A stretch of DNA of 64,000 bases from Kroppenstedtia sanguinis (GCF_050433445.1 NZ_JBNPXF010000017.1:1-64000); one strand, 5' to 3'. Shown: positions 51,130 through 60,425, numbered from the stretch's first letter. Program-made: numbers and translations. Notes: generated by a model from the letters alone, not told the origin.

Positions 51130-51550
51130 CCTCCAACGCTCCCTCCAGTGATTGGATCACCTGCTCCATCCCTTGTGTCAACCGATCGATATTTCCGGTG
51201 AGATACCAATATCCGATCAAAGTTTCCAAACCCGTGCTGTAACGATAATCAAGTGTGTTGGCGTTTTTGGGAATACTCCTGGACTTGGCGTTCCTTCCCC
51301 GCTTGACCACCGCTTTTTCTTCTTCAGTCAAGTCGTGCTCCAGTAACCTGACAGCCTCCGCCTGTGCAGCAGCAGACACGAAATGGACTGCCTGCCCGTG
51401 GATCTGATTGGGTCGTGTCTCTCCCTGGGCCAACAGGTGATGGCGAATAAATAGTTCATAGACCGCATCCCCCAGGTACGCTAACAGCAAGGGGTGGATC
51501 TCTTCCGGTCTTTTTTTCAGTGTTTCAGTCTGTCCTAAAATCGACTCCAT
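51119..51550 (-). CDS. mrnC: Mini-ribonuclease III
   Basis: The 143-residue protein is an RNase III catalytic domain without the RNA-binding domain; Mini-III matures 23S rRNA in Bacillus with help from L3. The active-site block is LLAYLGDAVYELFIRHHLL and a second acidic residue lies in GLETLIGYWYLTGN. The ATG at 51550 follows GGAGG by 7 bases. It is close behind cysS and overlaps rlmB by 11 bases. Confidence 0.93.
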   Translation of the reverse strand: MESILGQTETLKKRPEEIHPLLLAYLGDAVYELFIRHHLLAQGETRPNQIHGQAVHFVSAAAQAEAVRLLEHDLTEEEKAVVKRGRNAKSRSIPKNANTLDYRYSTGLETLIGYWYLTGNIDRLTQGMEQVIQSLEGALEDGE

Positions 51551-51551
51551 C

Positions 51552-52952
51552 TCATTTCCTCCGCCAGCGGACACCTTGTGGTGTGTCCTCCAAAATAATC
51601 CCCTGCTCGGCCAACTGGTCCCGAATGGCATCCGCTCGTTTGAAATCCCGGGCGGCCCGGGCCTGTTGCCGTTCCTGGATCAGGGCTTCAATCTCTCCTG
51701 CGAGGGCCACCTCGTCTCCCCCTGTCACCAATCCCAAAATTTCGTCTCCAAATCGATGGATCCAATCTAACACCATCGTAAGGGAACCTGTGGGAACAAC
51801 AGAGCGGACCACTGTCTCGTTGGCAAATTTAACCGCCTCATGTAATACGCTGATCCCATTGGCTGTATTCAGGTCATCATCCATCGCCACTTCAAACTCT
51901 TGGGTCAGAGCTGCAAGACGCTCTTTCACTTCCGGCTCAGCCTCTCCTTCCTGAGCCGCCCCCAATCGATGATGCAGGTTGGTCACCGCTGTGTCGAAGC
52001 GTTCCAGATTGCCTTCGATTTGCTGGATCGCCTCATGACTGAAGGAGATAGGATTCCGATAATGGGCCGACAGCAGAAAGTAGCGGAGCGCCCGGGGGGA
52101 ATATTGTTCCTTCAATTCATGGACACGAACCACGTTGCCCAGGGATTTAGACATCTTTTCGCTGCCCAGGTTGATATATCCATTGTGAAGCCAGTACCGG
52201 ACAAAAGGCTTCCCCGTCCAGGCTTCGCTCTGAGCGATTTCGTTTTCATGATGGGGAAAGCAGAGATCCATCCCCCCAGCGTGCACATCCAATGTATCCC
52301 CGAGATATTTCCTGGACATGGCGGAGCACTCGATATGCCAGCCGGGACGTCCATGACCCCAGGGGCTTTCCCAACTGATTTCACCGGGCTTCGCTTTTTT
52401 CCAGAGGGCAAAATCTAGCGGGTTCTCCTTCTTCTCATTCACTTCGATCCGAGCTCCCACATTCAGTTGCTCCATCGACTGCCCGGACAATTTACCATAG
52501 TCCGGTTTCCGCTGCGCCCGGTAGTAAACATCCCCCTCCCGCTCATAAGCGTATCCCTTATCGACCAGGACGCGAATCGCCTCCAGCATTTCCGGGATGT
52601 GTTCTGTCGCCTTCGGATGGATATCCGCCCGTTGCACCCCTAGAGCATCCATATCCTCGAAATACGCCTGGATATAGTGTTCCGCCAACGCTTGGACCGT
52701 CGTGTCCTCCTGCTTGGCCGATTCGATCAACCGATCGTCGACATCGGTGAAGTTTTGCACATAAGTAACATCGTAGCCTTTGTATTGCAAATACCGCCGG
52801 ACCACATCAAAAAAGACAAACACTCGAGCGTTTCCGATATGAATATAGTTGTAGACGGTCGGCCCACACACATACATGGCGACTTTCCGGTCATTCTGCG
52901 GTCGAAAAGGTTCAAGCTTTCTGGTTTGTGTGTTGAACACGCGTAATGTCAT
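51552..52952 (-). CDS. cysS: Cysteinyl-tRNA synthetase
   Basis: The 466-residue class I synthetase charges tRNA-Cys. It has the HIGH motif as YIHIGNAR, the KMSKS motif as KMSKSLGN, and zinc ligands in YVCGPTVYN, HIECSAMS and HHENEIAQSE. ATG start. It overlaps the end of cysE by 41 bases, so the two are translationally linked, and both are under the cysteine T-box upstream. Confidence 0.97.
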   Translation of the reverse strand: MTLRVFNTQTRKLEPFRPQNDRKVAMYVCGPTVYNYIHIGNARVFVFFDVVRRYLQYKGYDVTYVQNFTDVDDRLIESAKQEDTTVQALAEHYIQAYFEDMDALGVQRADIHPKATEHIPEMLEAIRVLVDKGYAYEREGDVYYRAQRKPDYGKLSGQSMEQLNVGARIEVNEKKENPLDFALWKKAKPGEISWESPWGHGRPGWHIECSAMSRKYLGDTLDVHAGGMDLCFPHHENEIAQSEAWTGKPFVRYWLHNGYINLGSEKMSKSLGNVVRVHELKEQYSPRALRYFLLSAHYRNPISFSHEAIQQIEGNLERFDTAVTNLHHRLGAAQEGEAEPEVKERLAALTQEFEVAMDDDLNTANGISVLHEAVKFANETVVRSVVPTGSLTMVLDWIHRFGDEILGLVTGGDEVALAGEIEALIQERQQARAARDFKRADAIRDQLAEQGIILEDTPQGVRWRRK

Positions 52953-53652
52953 CCTGCTGCTGCTCCTCTCGAATGGTTTCCTGTTCCTTTATCAGACGTT
53001 TCAATTGATATTTCAGGCAGTCGATGTCGTACTCCATCTCCTGACATGCTTCCGCCACCGGGTCCGGCAGATTGGCATGATCCAGATCACTGGAGGATCC
53101 GACACGAACTCCGTCCTGAATCACTACATGGCCGGGAACCCCGACGACGGTGGAGTTGGGGGGCACTTCCTTGAGCACCACAGAGCCTGCACCGATCTTG
53201 GAGCTGTGGCCGATCCGCATCGATCCCAAAACTTTGGCACCTGTAGCGATCATGACACCATCTTCAATGGTGGGATGACGCTTGCCCTTTTCCTTACCGG
53301 TCCCACCCAAAGTGACCCCTTGATAGATGGTTACGTGATTGCCGATCTCACAGGTTTCGCCGATCACCACACCCATCCCGTGATCAATGAACAATCCCCG
53401 GCCGATACGGGCACCCGGATGAATTTCGATGCCCGTCAGGAAGCGGGCAAACTGTGAGAGAATCCGGGCGACCAGAAACCTTTTTCGCTGATAAAACCAG
53501 TGCGCAATCCGGTACATCCAGATCGCATGCAAACCGGAGTAAGTCAAAACCACTTCTGCCAAGCTCCGGGCTGCCGGATCTCTCTCAAAAACTGCATCAA
53601 TATCGGATTTCATGATCGAGCGAACCTCTTTCCACCACCGAAATGGATTCAC
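52912..53652 (-). CDS. cysE: Serine O-acetyltransferase
   Basis: The 246-residue left-handed beta-helix enzyme makes O-acetylserine, the precursor of cysteine. Hexapeptide repeats run from GIEIHPGARIGRGLFIDH to PPNSTVVGVPGHVV; the catalytic His is in FIDHGMGVVIGE. The start is GTG 53652 (VNPFRWWKEV), 8 bases after AAGGAGG. The C-terminal tail beyond the beta-helix is long and Gln/Glu-rich, and its last 14 codons overlap cysS. It is the first gene after the T-box. Confidence 0.95.
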   Translation of the reverse strand: MNPFRWWKEVRSIMKSDIDAVFERDPAARSLAEVVLTYSGLHAIWMYRIAHWFYQRKRFLVARILSQFARFLTGIEIHPGARIGRGLFIDHGMGVVIGETCEIGNHVTIYQGVTLGGTGKEKGKRHPTIEDGVMIATGAKVLGSMRIGHSSKIGAGSVVLKEVPPNSTVVGVPGHVVIQDGVRVGSSSDLDHANLPDPVAEACQEMEYDIDCLKYQLKRLIKEQETIREEQQQDDITRVQHTNQKA

Positions 53653-53769
53653 AGTTCTCCCCTCCTTCAAATTGTGGCTGGTAAAAATTTAGGGTCAACC
53701 GTAGTTGATTCGCTATATTTTAGATGGTTCGATCGTACTCATCAGCAGATCGGAGTCCATTCCCAGTCC

Positions 53770-54075
53770 AAAAAAAATCTCTGCAGCGCAAAGGCTGCAG
53801 AGACGGATAGAATCCGCGGTTCCACTCTGCTTAGCCGGACCTTCCATCCGACCCGCTCTTCCCGTTAACGGCGGGCACCGGCCCAACCCTACCACCTTAA
53901 AAACAAAGGTTTGAGGCTTCAGGGGGCGGCTCACGGGTGCATTTCCGTCAGTCGGGAAACGGAGTTGTTTCAGCCGAGCAACTCCTCTCTGTCGGATCCC
54001 TTCCGCCGTACTCTCCCGATCATCACCTGGTTAGATTACCGATGAAGCAGGCTCTCCTGCCGCTTCCGTATCACT
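53770..54075 (-). ncRNA. Cysteine T-box riboswitch
   Basis: The minus strand has the T-box sequence AGAGTGGAACCGCGG (53828-53814), followed by a terminator of 10-bp stem TCTCTGCAGC/GCTGCAGAGA (53803-53778) and eight T residues. In stem I the specifier loop reads GGAAATGCACC, giving TGC (53941-53939), a cysteine codon, before ACC. Uncharged tRNA-Cys should therefore turn on cysE, cysS and the genes behind them. The same element precedes cysE in B. subtilis. Confidence 0.93.
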
Positions 54076-54083
54076 TAAACCCT

Positions 54084-54112
54084 ATTATATACTCCGTCTT
54101 CACTGACCACAA
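54084..54112 (-). promoter_or_regulatory. Promoter of the T-box transcript
   Basis: The minus strand has TTGTGG (54112-54107), a 17-bp spacer and consensus TATAAT (54089-54084). It lies between the gltX stop and the T-box, so the cysE operon need not depend on gltX. Confidence 0.7.
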
Positions 54113-54137
54113 TAACGACCGTCAGCAGGAAAAAGGT

Positions 54138-55613
54138 TCAAGCCTGCCGCTGCAAGAAACCCTTCAATCGGGACAGCACCGTCTCTTTTCCTAACAGGGA
54201 GATCGTCTCTCTCAGATCCGGTCCATGCACCTCGCCAGTCACGGCAGCCCGCACTGGCATAAACAGCTGTTTCCCCTTGTAGCCGGTCTCCTTTTGAACT
54301 GCCTTCATTAGCTGTTTAATGGTATCCGGAGTCAGCTCTTCCTCCGTGGATTCCAGTTGGCCAATCAGTGCTTCTACCACAGTGGGGACTTGTTCTTGGG
54401 CCAGGACCTCTTCGGCTTCATCGGAGTAGGCTACTTCCTGCCGGAAAAACATTTCCGTCAGCTCGACCACCTGAGCTACATAGTCTAGCTGTTCCTGGTA
54501 AAGTCCCACCAGGCGAGTCACCCATTCCTTCTCTTCACCGACGGGTTGTTCTCCGATCCGTCCGGCCTGGGCCAAGTGGGGAATGGCCAAGTCGGTAATC
54601 CGCTCCAGAGAGGATTCTTTGATATAGTGGTTGTTCATCCATTTCAATTTCGCCGTGTCAAACACCGCTGGCGCTTTGGAGACACGCTCCAGTGAGAACA
54701 GGTGAATCAGCTCATCCAGGGAGAAAATTTCCTCTTCCGCTTTCTCTCCTTCCGGCGCCCACCCCAGCAGCACCAAGAAATTGATGATCGCTTCGGGAAG
54801 GTAGCCCAACTCCCGATACTGATCGATAAACTGAATGATCGATTCATCCCGTTTACTCATCTTCTTCCCTTCGGGATTCAGGATGAGAGAAGCATGAGCA
54901 AAGACCGGAGCCTCAAATCCCAAGGCCTCATACAGGAGAATCTGCCGGGGAGTGTTGGAGATGTGCTCTTCCCCCCGAACCACATGAGTAATCTCCATCA
55001 AAGCGTCGTCTACTACCACCGCAAAATTGTAGGTAGGACGTCCATCGGGACGTTGAATGATGAAATCGCCGATGCCCTCTGTTTCAAACTGGACCTCTCC
55101 CCGCACCTCATCCTGGACGGTAATCACTCGATCTTCCGGCACACGGAAACGGATGGAGGACTTCCGCCCTTCTCGCTCAAAAGCTTGTCGCTCTTCTAGG
55201 GTCAGGTGGCGACAGCGACCGCTGTATTTTGGAGCCTTTCCTTCCGCCAACTGCTGTTCGCGCTCCTGCTCCAACTCTTCCTGGGTGCAGTAGCAAGGAT
55301 AGGCCTGTCCGGCGGCCAGCAGTTTTTGCAGGTGCTCCTGATAGATCTGCAAGCGTTCCATGGAACGGTAAGGCGCATGGGGGCCACCCACATCTACGCT
55401 TTCCTCCCAATCGATGCCCAGCCACTTCAACGCTTCCATTTGTTTTTGCTCGGCATCGGCCAGGTTGCGTTCTACATCGGTATCCTCAATTCGGACCACA
55501 AAGGATCCACCATTTTTTCGGGCCCACAGATAACTAAAGAGCGCCGTCCGAGCCCCCCCGATGTGCAGATGCCCCGTGGGGCTGGGCGCATAACGCGTGC
55601 GAACTTCCTTCAT
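54138..55613 (-). CDS. gltX: Glutamyl-tRNA synthetase
   Basis: The 491-residue class I synthetase charges tRNA-Glu and, in Bacillales, also mischarges tRNA-Gln for later amidation. HIGH is HLHIGGAR, KMSKS is KKMSKRDESI, and a zinc-type site CYCTQEELEQE...CRHL lies near 105-130. The ATG has GAGGTG upstream. It is 253 bases downstream of ispF, and that gap shows no gene. Confidence 0.97.
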   Translation of the reverse strand: MKEVRTRYAPSPTGHLHIGGARTALFSYLWARKNGGSFVVRIEDTDVERNLADAEQKQMEALKWLGIDWEESVDVGGPHAPYRSMERLQIYQEHLQKLLAAGQAYPCYCTQEELEQEREQQLAEGKAPKYSGRCRHLTLEERQAFEREGRKSSIRFRVPEDRVITVQDEVRGEVQFETEGIGDFIIQRPDGRPTYNFAVVVDDALMEITHVVRGEEHISNTPRQILLYEALGFEAPVFAHASLILNPEGKKMSKRDESIIQFIDQYRELGYLPEAIINFLVLLGWAPEGEKAEEEIFSLDELIHLFSLERVSKAPAVFDTAKLKWMNNHYIKESSLERITDLAIPHLAQAGRIGEQPVGEEKEWVTRLVGLYQEQLDYVAQVVELTEMFFRQEVAYSDEAEEVLAQEQVPTVVEALIGQLESTEEELTPDTIKQLMKAVQKETGYKGKQLFMPVRAAVTGEVHGPDLRETISLLGKETVLSRLKGFLQRQA

Positions 55614-55866
55614 GGTCTCCGTTCACCTCTTGTGCGTGCTGAGATCTGCGTGTTGATTCATCCTGTTTCGGAAGGAGGCCTCACCAGATCCTCCCGCCAG
55701 CAATCTAGTGAAAAAGTCGTCACCCCCCCAGGACACCAAGCCCCTCGTATCCAGTGCATTTCCCATTCGTGTCGTGATCGTCTTAGACCTACCAAGTCAC
55801 AACGCTTTTAGATGGATGGCAAAAACGCTTAGGCAGTGCACGACTCTCTCTCCCTGCTTCCCCGCT

Positions 55867-56358
55867 TTATCGACAGACTGTCTCAGACTGAACCAAACAG
55901 ACAACTGCCATCGAAGCGATCCCTTCTTCCCGGCCGGTAAAGCCGAGTTGTTCCGTAGTCGTCGCCTTGACATTAATATGGGATAAGTCCGCTTGCAACA
56001 GTTGGGCGACGCGCTCCCGGATCGCCGGAATATGGGGTGCCATCTTTGGTTTCTGGGCAATCACAGTCGCATCCAGATTCCCGAGTACATAGCCTGCATC
56101 AACGGCCATTTTCCATACTTCGCGGAGTAATTTTGCACTGTCTGCTCCCTCATACTGGGGATCCGTGTCGGGAAAGTGAGTTCCGATATCTCCTTTTCCC
56201 AATGCTCCAAGTATAGCATCGGTGATCGTGTGCAGGAGGACATCGGCATCGGAGTGTCCCACCAGCCCCTTGGAATAAGGAATGTTCACTCCACCCAGGA
56301 TCAACGGGCGATCCTGCGCAAACTGATGTACATCAAACCCTTGTCCCACTCTGATCAT
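55867..56358 (-). CDS. ispF: MEcPP synthase IspF
   Basis: The 163-residue enzyme forms 2-C-methyl-D-erythritol 2,4-cyclodiphosphate in the MEP isoprenoid pathway. Metal ligands are Asp and His of GFDVHQF and the His of GHSDADVLLH; TTTEQLGFTGREEGIAS binds CMP. Its ATG overlaps the ispD stop as ATGA, so the two consecutive pathway enzymes are coupled. Confidence 0.97.
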   Translation of the reverse strand: MIRVGQGFDVHQFAQDRPLILGGVNIPYSKGLVGHSDADVLLHTITDAILGALGKGDIGTHFPDTDPQYEGADSAKLLREVWKMAVDAGYVLGNLDATVIAQKPKMAPHIPAIRERVAQLLQADLSHINVKATTTEQLGFTGREEGIASMAVVCLVQSETVCR

Positions 56359-57047
56359 TGCGGTCGACTCCTCATCTTCCAGATCGCCTCCGCCAGAATC
56401 ATATCTTCTGGCGTGGTCAGCTTAAAATTGCTGTAATCCCCTTTCACCACCCGGACCAGGGTTCCCATCGCCTCCACCAACATGGCATCATCAGTGGCGG
56501 CCAAGCCTTTTCTCCTACCTTCCTCATGGGCTTGTACCAACAAGGAACGGCGGAAAACCTGAGGGGTTTGCACCGCCCACAGACGGCTTCGCTCCAGGGT
56601 GCCAGTCACATCCAAATCCGGGGTGACTTCTTTGATCGTGTCTTTGACAGGAACCGCCAACACCGCGGCACCCACTCTCTTCGCTTGGACCAACAACTCT
56701 GAGATCTGTTCATGGGTTACAAAGGGGCGAACTGCATCATGAACCAGCACCCACTCCGTCTCCAGTTCCTGCAAAGCACGATAGACACTGTCCTGCCGCT
56801 CCGGTCCCCCGGCTGTGATTCTTACTTTTTCCCGGGGGAGTCTGTATTCATCCAACAACTGCGAGACTGACGTTTCCTCATCACGATGGACAGCCAGCAC
56901 CATTCGGCTGATGGCGGGATGATCGAGAAAGACACGAAGCGTCCGGATCAGCACCGGTTCCCCGCACAGATCGAGAAACTGCTTGCTGATCGCGGCCCCC
57001 ATCCGCTTTCCCTTCCCCGCAGCCGGGATCACTACACCTGCGTTCAC
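56355..57047 (-). CDS. ispD: MEP cytidylyltransferase IspD
   Basis: The 230-residue enzyme joins CTP to methylerythritol phosphate. It has the nucleotide loop IPAAGKGKRMGAAISKQFL, GGPERQDSVYRAL and VHDAVRPFV. I place the start at GTG 57047 (VNAGVVIPAAG), 7 bases after AGGAG; the frame continues to 57095 without family similarity. A GC-rich inverted repeat lies between yacL and this gene. Confidence 0.96.
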   Translation of the reverse strand: MNAGVVIPAAGKGKRMGAAISKQFLDLCGEPVLIRTLRVFLDHPAISRMVLAVHRDEETSVSQLLDEYRLPREKVRITAGGPERQDSVYRALQELETEWVLVHDAVRPFVTHEQISELLVQAKRVGAAVLAVPVKDTIKEVTPDLDVTGTLERSRLWAVQTPQVFRRSLLVQAHEEGRRKGLAATDDAMLVEAMGTLVRVVKGDYSNFKLTTPEDMILAEAIWKMRSRPQ

Positions 57048-57127
57048 CGCATATCTCCTTTCAAACACAAGAGAGCCCGGCGGCGAGATGTTCACCTGGC
57101 GCCGGGCGTCCGGAAACGCTCTTGGTT

Positions 57128-58234
57128 TTAGAGCGCTTTTTCCAGCAATTTCGGTTTGGCAAAAATCATTCTCCCTGCAGATGTTTGTAACACACTGGTG
57201 ACCAAAACGTCAATCCGTTCTCCAATGTATTCCCGTCCACCCTCGATGACAATCATGGTGCCGTCATCGAGATAGGCCACTCCTTGACCATGTTCTTTCC
57301 CGTCTTTGATCACCTGAACATTGATCTCTTCTCCGGGGAGAACCACCGGTTTAACTGCATTGGCCAGATCATTGATGTTTAGCACCTTGACTCCCTGCAG
57401 TTCACACACCTTGTTCAAATTGAAGTCGTTGGTGACCACTTTTCCGGATAACACCTTGGCCAGTTTAACCAGCTTGCTGTCCACTTCGGACACTTCTTCA
57501 AAGTCCCCTTCATAGATCAGCACACGCATATTGAGTTCTTTCTGGATTTTGTTCAGGATATCCAAGCCTCGCCGCCCCCGATTCCGTTTCAAAACATCGG
57601 AAGAGTCGGCGATATGCTGGAGTTCCTCCAGAACAAAGCTGGGGATGACCAAAGTGCCTTCCAAAAATCCTGTCCGGCAGATATCGGCGATCCGTCCGTC
57701 GATAATCACGCTGGTGTCCAAGATTTTATGTTCTACATTGTCGCGGTCGCGGCTTTCCTTTTCTTTTTTGCCACGATCCTTTCCTTGACGATTCACGGTA
57801 AAGATGTTGATTAATTCATCCCGTTTTTTATATCCGACCCGGAACCCCAAGTATCCCAGCAGAGCAGACACCAGAATGGGCAGAATCGACGAGACGACCG
57901 GCAACGGCAATTCCGACAAGGGGGGCTCGATCAGAAATGCTACGATAAGACCAAAGATCAAACCCATTGTACCGAACAGCGTATCTGCCGCTGGTATTTT
58001 CACCAAGCGCTCTTCACTCCAGTGGATCCAACGAACGATCACATTTCCAGTGAACCAGTAGGTCAACAGGTACAGGAGGAGCGCCCCCAGGACGGCTCCG
58101 ATATATGGAGGGGCCGGTACTTCAACAAATCCGATAGGTGGTTGTTGAAGCATCCGAAAGAATGCCGGTCCCAGGTAAAAACCGAGTGTCGCTCCGATCA
58201 ATATGAAGGCCAAATGGACAGACCTTTTCAGCAC
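57128..58234 (-). CDS. yacL: PIN/TRAM membrane protein YacL
   Basis: The 368-residue protein has four N-terminal membrane spans (to about residue 130), a PIN-like nuclease domain (ILDTSVIIDGRIADICRTG at about 180) and a C-terminal TRAM RNA-binding segment (VAYLDDGTMIVIEGGREYIG). The Asp residues of a PIN active site are present. Function is not known, though membrane-tied RNA cleavage is an obvious possibility. The start is GTG after GGAGGTG. The carD-yacL-ispD order is common in Bacillales. Confidence 0.9.
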   Translation of the reverse strand: MLKRSVHLAFILIGATLGFYLGPAFFRMLQQPPIGFVEVPAPPYIGAVLGALLLYLLTYWFTGNVIVRWIHWSEERLVKIPAADTLFGTMGLIFGLIVAFLIEPPLSELPLPVVSSILPILVSALLGYLGFRVGYKKRDELINIFTVNRQGKDRGKKEKESRDRDNVEHKILDTSVIIDGRIADICRTGFLEGTLVIPSFVLEELQHIADSSDVLKRNRGRRGLDILNKIQKELNMRVLIYEGDFEEVSEVDSKLVKLAKVLSGKVVTNDFNLNKVCELQGVKVLNINDLANAVKPVVLPGEEINVQVIKDGKEHGQGVAYLDDGTMIVIEGGREYIGERIDVLVTSVLQTSAGRMIFAKPKLLEKAL

Positions 58235-58328
58235 GGGGCTTCACCTCCTCATTCACATTATAGACAATCACTGGAAATCAAAACCCTGTTTTTTTGCATC
58301 TCAGAGGAAATATCCCCGCCCTGCCGAG

Positions 58329-58835
58329 TCAGGCCCGTTCCACCCGGGACTTACTCTCCGAAAGAATAATCTCATCTAACAACCCAAAGGCTTGGGATTC
58401 TTCCATCTCCTTCGCAAGTACCAGTTCACTGATCAGAATTTGGCGGGCATTGTCCAACATCTTGCGTTCCCCCGTGGAGAGACCTTTCTCCTTGTCCCGA
58501 AGCATCAGACAGCGAACCACATCGGCCAAATCATAGATATCTCCGCTTTTCATCTTGTCAAGATTGGCCCGATAACGGCGATTCCAATTGCTTGACACAT
58601 CTGAGCTACCATTGGCCAACCGCTCGATCACCTCGGAAATCGTCTTCTCGTCGACTACTTCCCTCAGACCGATGCTGTCCACCTTAGACATCGGGATCAT
58701 CACTTTCATATCGCCGACAGGCATGCGCATCACATAATAACGTTGCGATTCCCCGAGAATCTCCTTCTCTTCGATCGCCTCAATGATGCCGGCGCCGTGC
58801 ATGGGGTACACCACTTTATCGCCGATGTTGAACAC
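58329..58835 (-). CDS. CarD/CdnL-family transcription factor
   Basis: The 168-residue protein has an N-terminal RNA-polymerase-interacting domain (FNIGDKVVYPMHGAGIIEAIEE) and a helical C-terminal DNA-binding domain. CarD-type proteins stabilise open complexes, chiefly at rRNA and ribosomal promoters. The start is GTG 58835, 8 bases after GGAGG; the frame runs to 58877 without a ribosome site. It is divergent from the small gene at 59107. Confidence 0.92.
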   Translation of the reverse strand: MFNIGDKVVYPMHGAGIIEAIEEKEILGESQRYYVMRMPVGDMKVMIPMSKVDSIGLREVVDEKTISEVIERLANGSSDVSSNWNRRYRANLDKMKSGDIYDLADVVRCLMLRDKEKGLSTGERKMLDNARQILISELVLAKEMEESQAFGLLDEIILSESKSRVERA

Positions 58836-58988
58836 TCGACCCACCTCCAAAGGCAATATCCATTTCCAAGATATCACAATCAGGGGTATAAGTCAATAAA
58901 TTAAAACAGTAATCTTAGCACATATCAAACAGTAACGTCAATAGTTTTTTAACAAAAGGTTCATTTTCGGGTGGAAAGCCGGAACAAA

Positions 58989-59018
58989 TTGACACTTTCT
59001 TCAAGGAAGAGCTATAAT
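58989..59018 (+). promoter_or_regulatory. Sigma-A promoter of the 59107 gene
   Basis: TTGACA at 58989-58994, an 18-bp spacer and TATAAT at 59013-59018 are near consensus. The start codon lies 88 bp downstream. Confidence 0.8.
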
Positions 59019-59106
59019 CATTTTGTACGGAATCTTCGATCGCTTCGGACAGTTTCCTCATACCCCGATCCGGTGCTGACGTATGGAATGGAAGAGGTGA
59101 AAAGAG

Positions 59107-59502
59107 TTGGAAACCAAAAACCTGCAGACTTTTCAGCAACAAGTGGAGGACTTGCTTTTGAGACATCGGAGTGTGTTGGACGTTTCCTCCAAATTCCAGG
59201 AATCCAACAGTCGGGTGAACCGTGCCCTAATGAAGGCAGTGACAGAATGCGGCTGCATTCAGATCCAGGCAGCCCGTCAACCCTTTGCAGAAGGAACACC
59301 TCTTGCGGAAACCAAAAACTCCCTCGACTCCCATCTGAACGGATCATTATGTGACCATTGTCTCGAAGTCGTCAAAACGGAGATGGGAAAAAATCTGTTT
59401 TATTTGGCTGCCATGTCTAACCTGCTTGAAGTTCAACTGGACGAAGTGGTAAAAGAGGAATCAGAAAAGCTTTCCACTCTCGGGGTGTTCCATATGAGAT
59501 AA
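59107..59502 (+). CDS. Conserved Bacillales protein of unknown function
   Basis: I recognise the 131-residue protein only as a conserved small Bacillales hypothetical (annotated in some genomes as DUF1573, from memory). It looks helical, with QVEDLLLRHRSVLDVSSKFQ at the N-terminus and GKNLFYLAAMSNLLEV near the C-terminus. Two cysteine pairs, ECGC and CDHC, could bind a metal. The start is TTG (LETKNLQTFQ), 7 bases after AGAGGTG. It has its own promoter and is the only plus-strand gene right of gerD. A MazG-like helical fold is possible but unproven. Confidence 0.75.
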   Translation: METKNLQTFQQQVEDLLLRHRSVLDVSSKFQESNSRVNRALMKAVTECGCIQIQAARQPFAEGTPLAETKNSLDSHLNGSLCDHCLEVVKTEMGKNLFYLAAMSNLLEVQLDEVVKEESEKLSTLGVFHMR

Positions 59503-59671
59503 ATGCAAAAGGATTCTCGGGCAAAAACCCCAAATCTGTACATCCAGATTCACTAAGGATGTCTCGATCTATTCTACAATAAACTCCTAACTCCCTTCTA
59601 TTTTTTCTAAAAATGTAAAATCTAGATCGACTGTGAATAAGAACGAACTCCCCTGCAATCTTAAAAACGGC

Positions 59672-59702
59672 AAAAAAACACCCCTGTGTTTCACAGGGGT
59701 GT
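59672..59702. terminator. Bidirectional terminator between 59107 gene and pssA
   Basis: ACACCCCTGTG-TTT-CACAGGGGTGT (59678-59702) has a run of A residues before it, so leftward transcripts from pssA end in seven T residues. For the plus-strand gene the T run is shorter. Confidence 0.8.
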
Positions 59703-59711
59703 TTCATCTTT

Positions 59712-60425
59712 TCATGGTTTCAATTCTTCAATCGGCTCCTCCTGATCCCGATGACGCCTTCTGGAAATGGAACGCTTGACTCCATAAAAGGCATACAGAA
59801 CCAAGGGGATAAAGACGATCTTGGGAAACTCCGACGGATAGCGAGCCGCCAACCCTCCCATCAAGATGAGAATCAGAGGGGCGATCCAATAGGCTCTCCT
59901 GGGAATCCCTAGTTTTTTGAAGTTTGGATACTTGATTTGACTGATCATCAGGTAAGAAAGTAACAGCATCCCGAACACCAGATAACCGGGCCCGTTTACC
60001 ATGTCACTGTACAGAGCCATGGTGGCGAGAACCCCCCCGGCGGCTGTGATAGGTAGCCCAATAAAATAGCCGGGAATCCCGGGTTTCACATTGAAGCGTG
60101 CCAGACGAATCGCGCCACAGACGGGAAACGCAGCTGCGATAACCCAACCGATCGGTCCGAGTTGATAAAGAATGGATTTATACATAATCAGTGCAGGTGC
60201 CACTCCAAAAGAAACCAGATCGGAGAGAGAGTCCAACTCTTTTCCGAATTCACTCTGAGTGTTGAGCATCCGGGCGACCCGTCCGTCCAGACCATCCAGA
60301 AACATCCCGATGATCACCATAATCGCCCCGTACTCCCATTGTGCTTCCACCGCGAGAATGATAGCCATCATTCCCAAAACCAAGTTCCCAACGGTGAAAA
60401 CGCTCGGTAAGGCTCGTGCAAACAT
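59712..60425 (-). CDS. pssA: CDP-diacylglycerol-serine phosphatidyltransferase
   Basis: The 237-residue integral membrane enzyme makes phosphatidylserine, the precursor of phosphatidylethanolamine. The CDP-alcohol phosphotransferase motif DGLDGRVARMLNTQSEFGKE continues to DSLSD and holds the metal-binding Asp residues. About seven spans are visible, with a basic C-terminal tail. AGGAGG lies about 10 bases before the ATG. It follows disA by 102 bases. A pgsA-type enzyme is less likely given the length and motif spacing. Confidence 0.88.
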   Translation of the reverse strand: MFARALPSVFTVGNLVLGMMAIILAVEAQWEYGAIMVIIGMFLDGLDGRVARMLNTQSEFGKELDSLSDLVSFGVAPALIMYKSILYQLGPIGWVIAAAFPVCGAIRLARFNVKPGIPGYFIGLPITAAGGVLATMALYSDMVNGPGYLVFGMLLLSYLMISQIKYPNFKKLGIPRRAYWIAPLILILMGGLAARYPSEFPKIVFIPLVLYAFYGVKRSISRRRHRDQEEPIEELKP

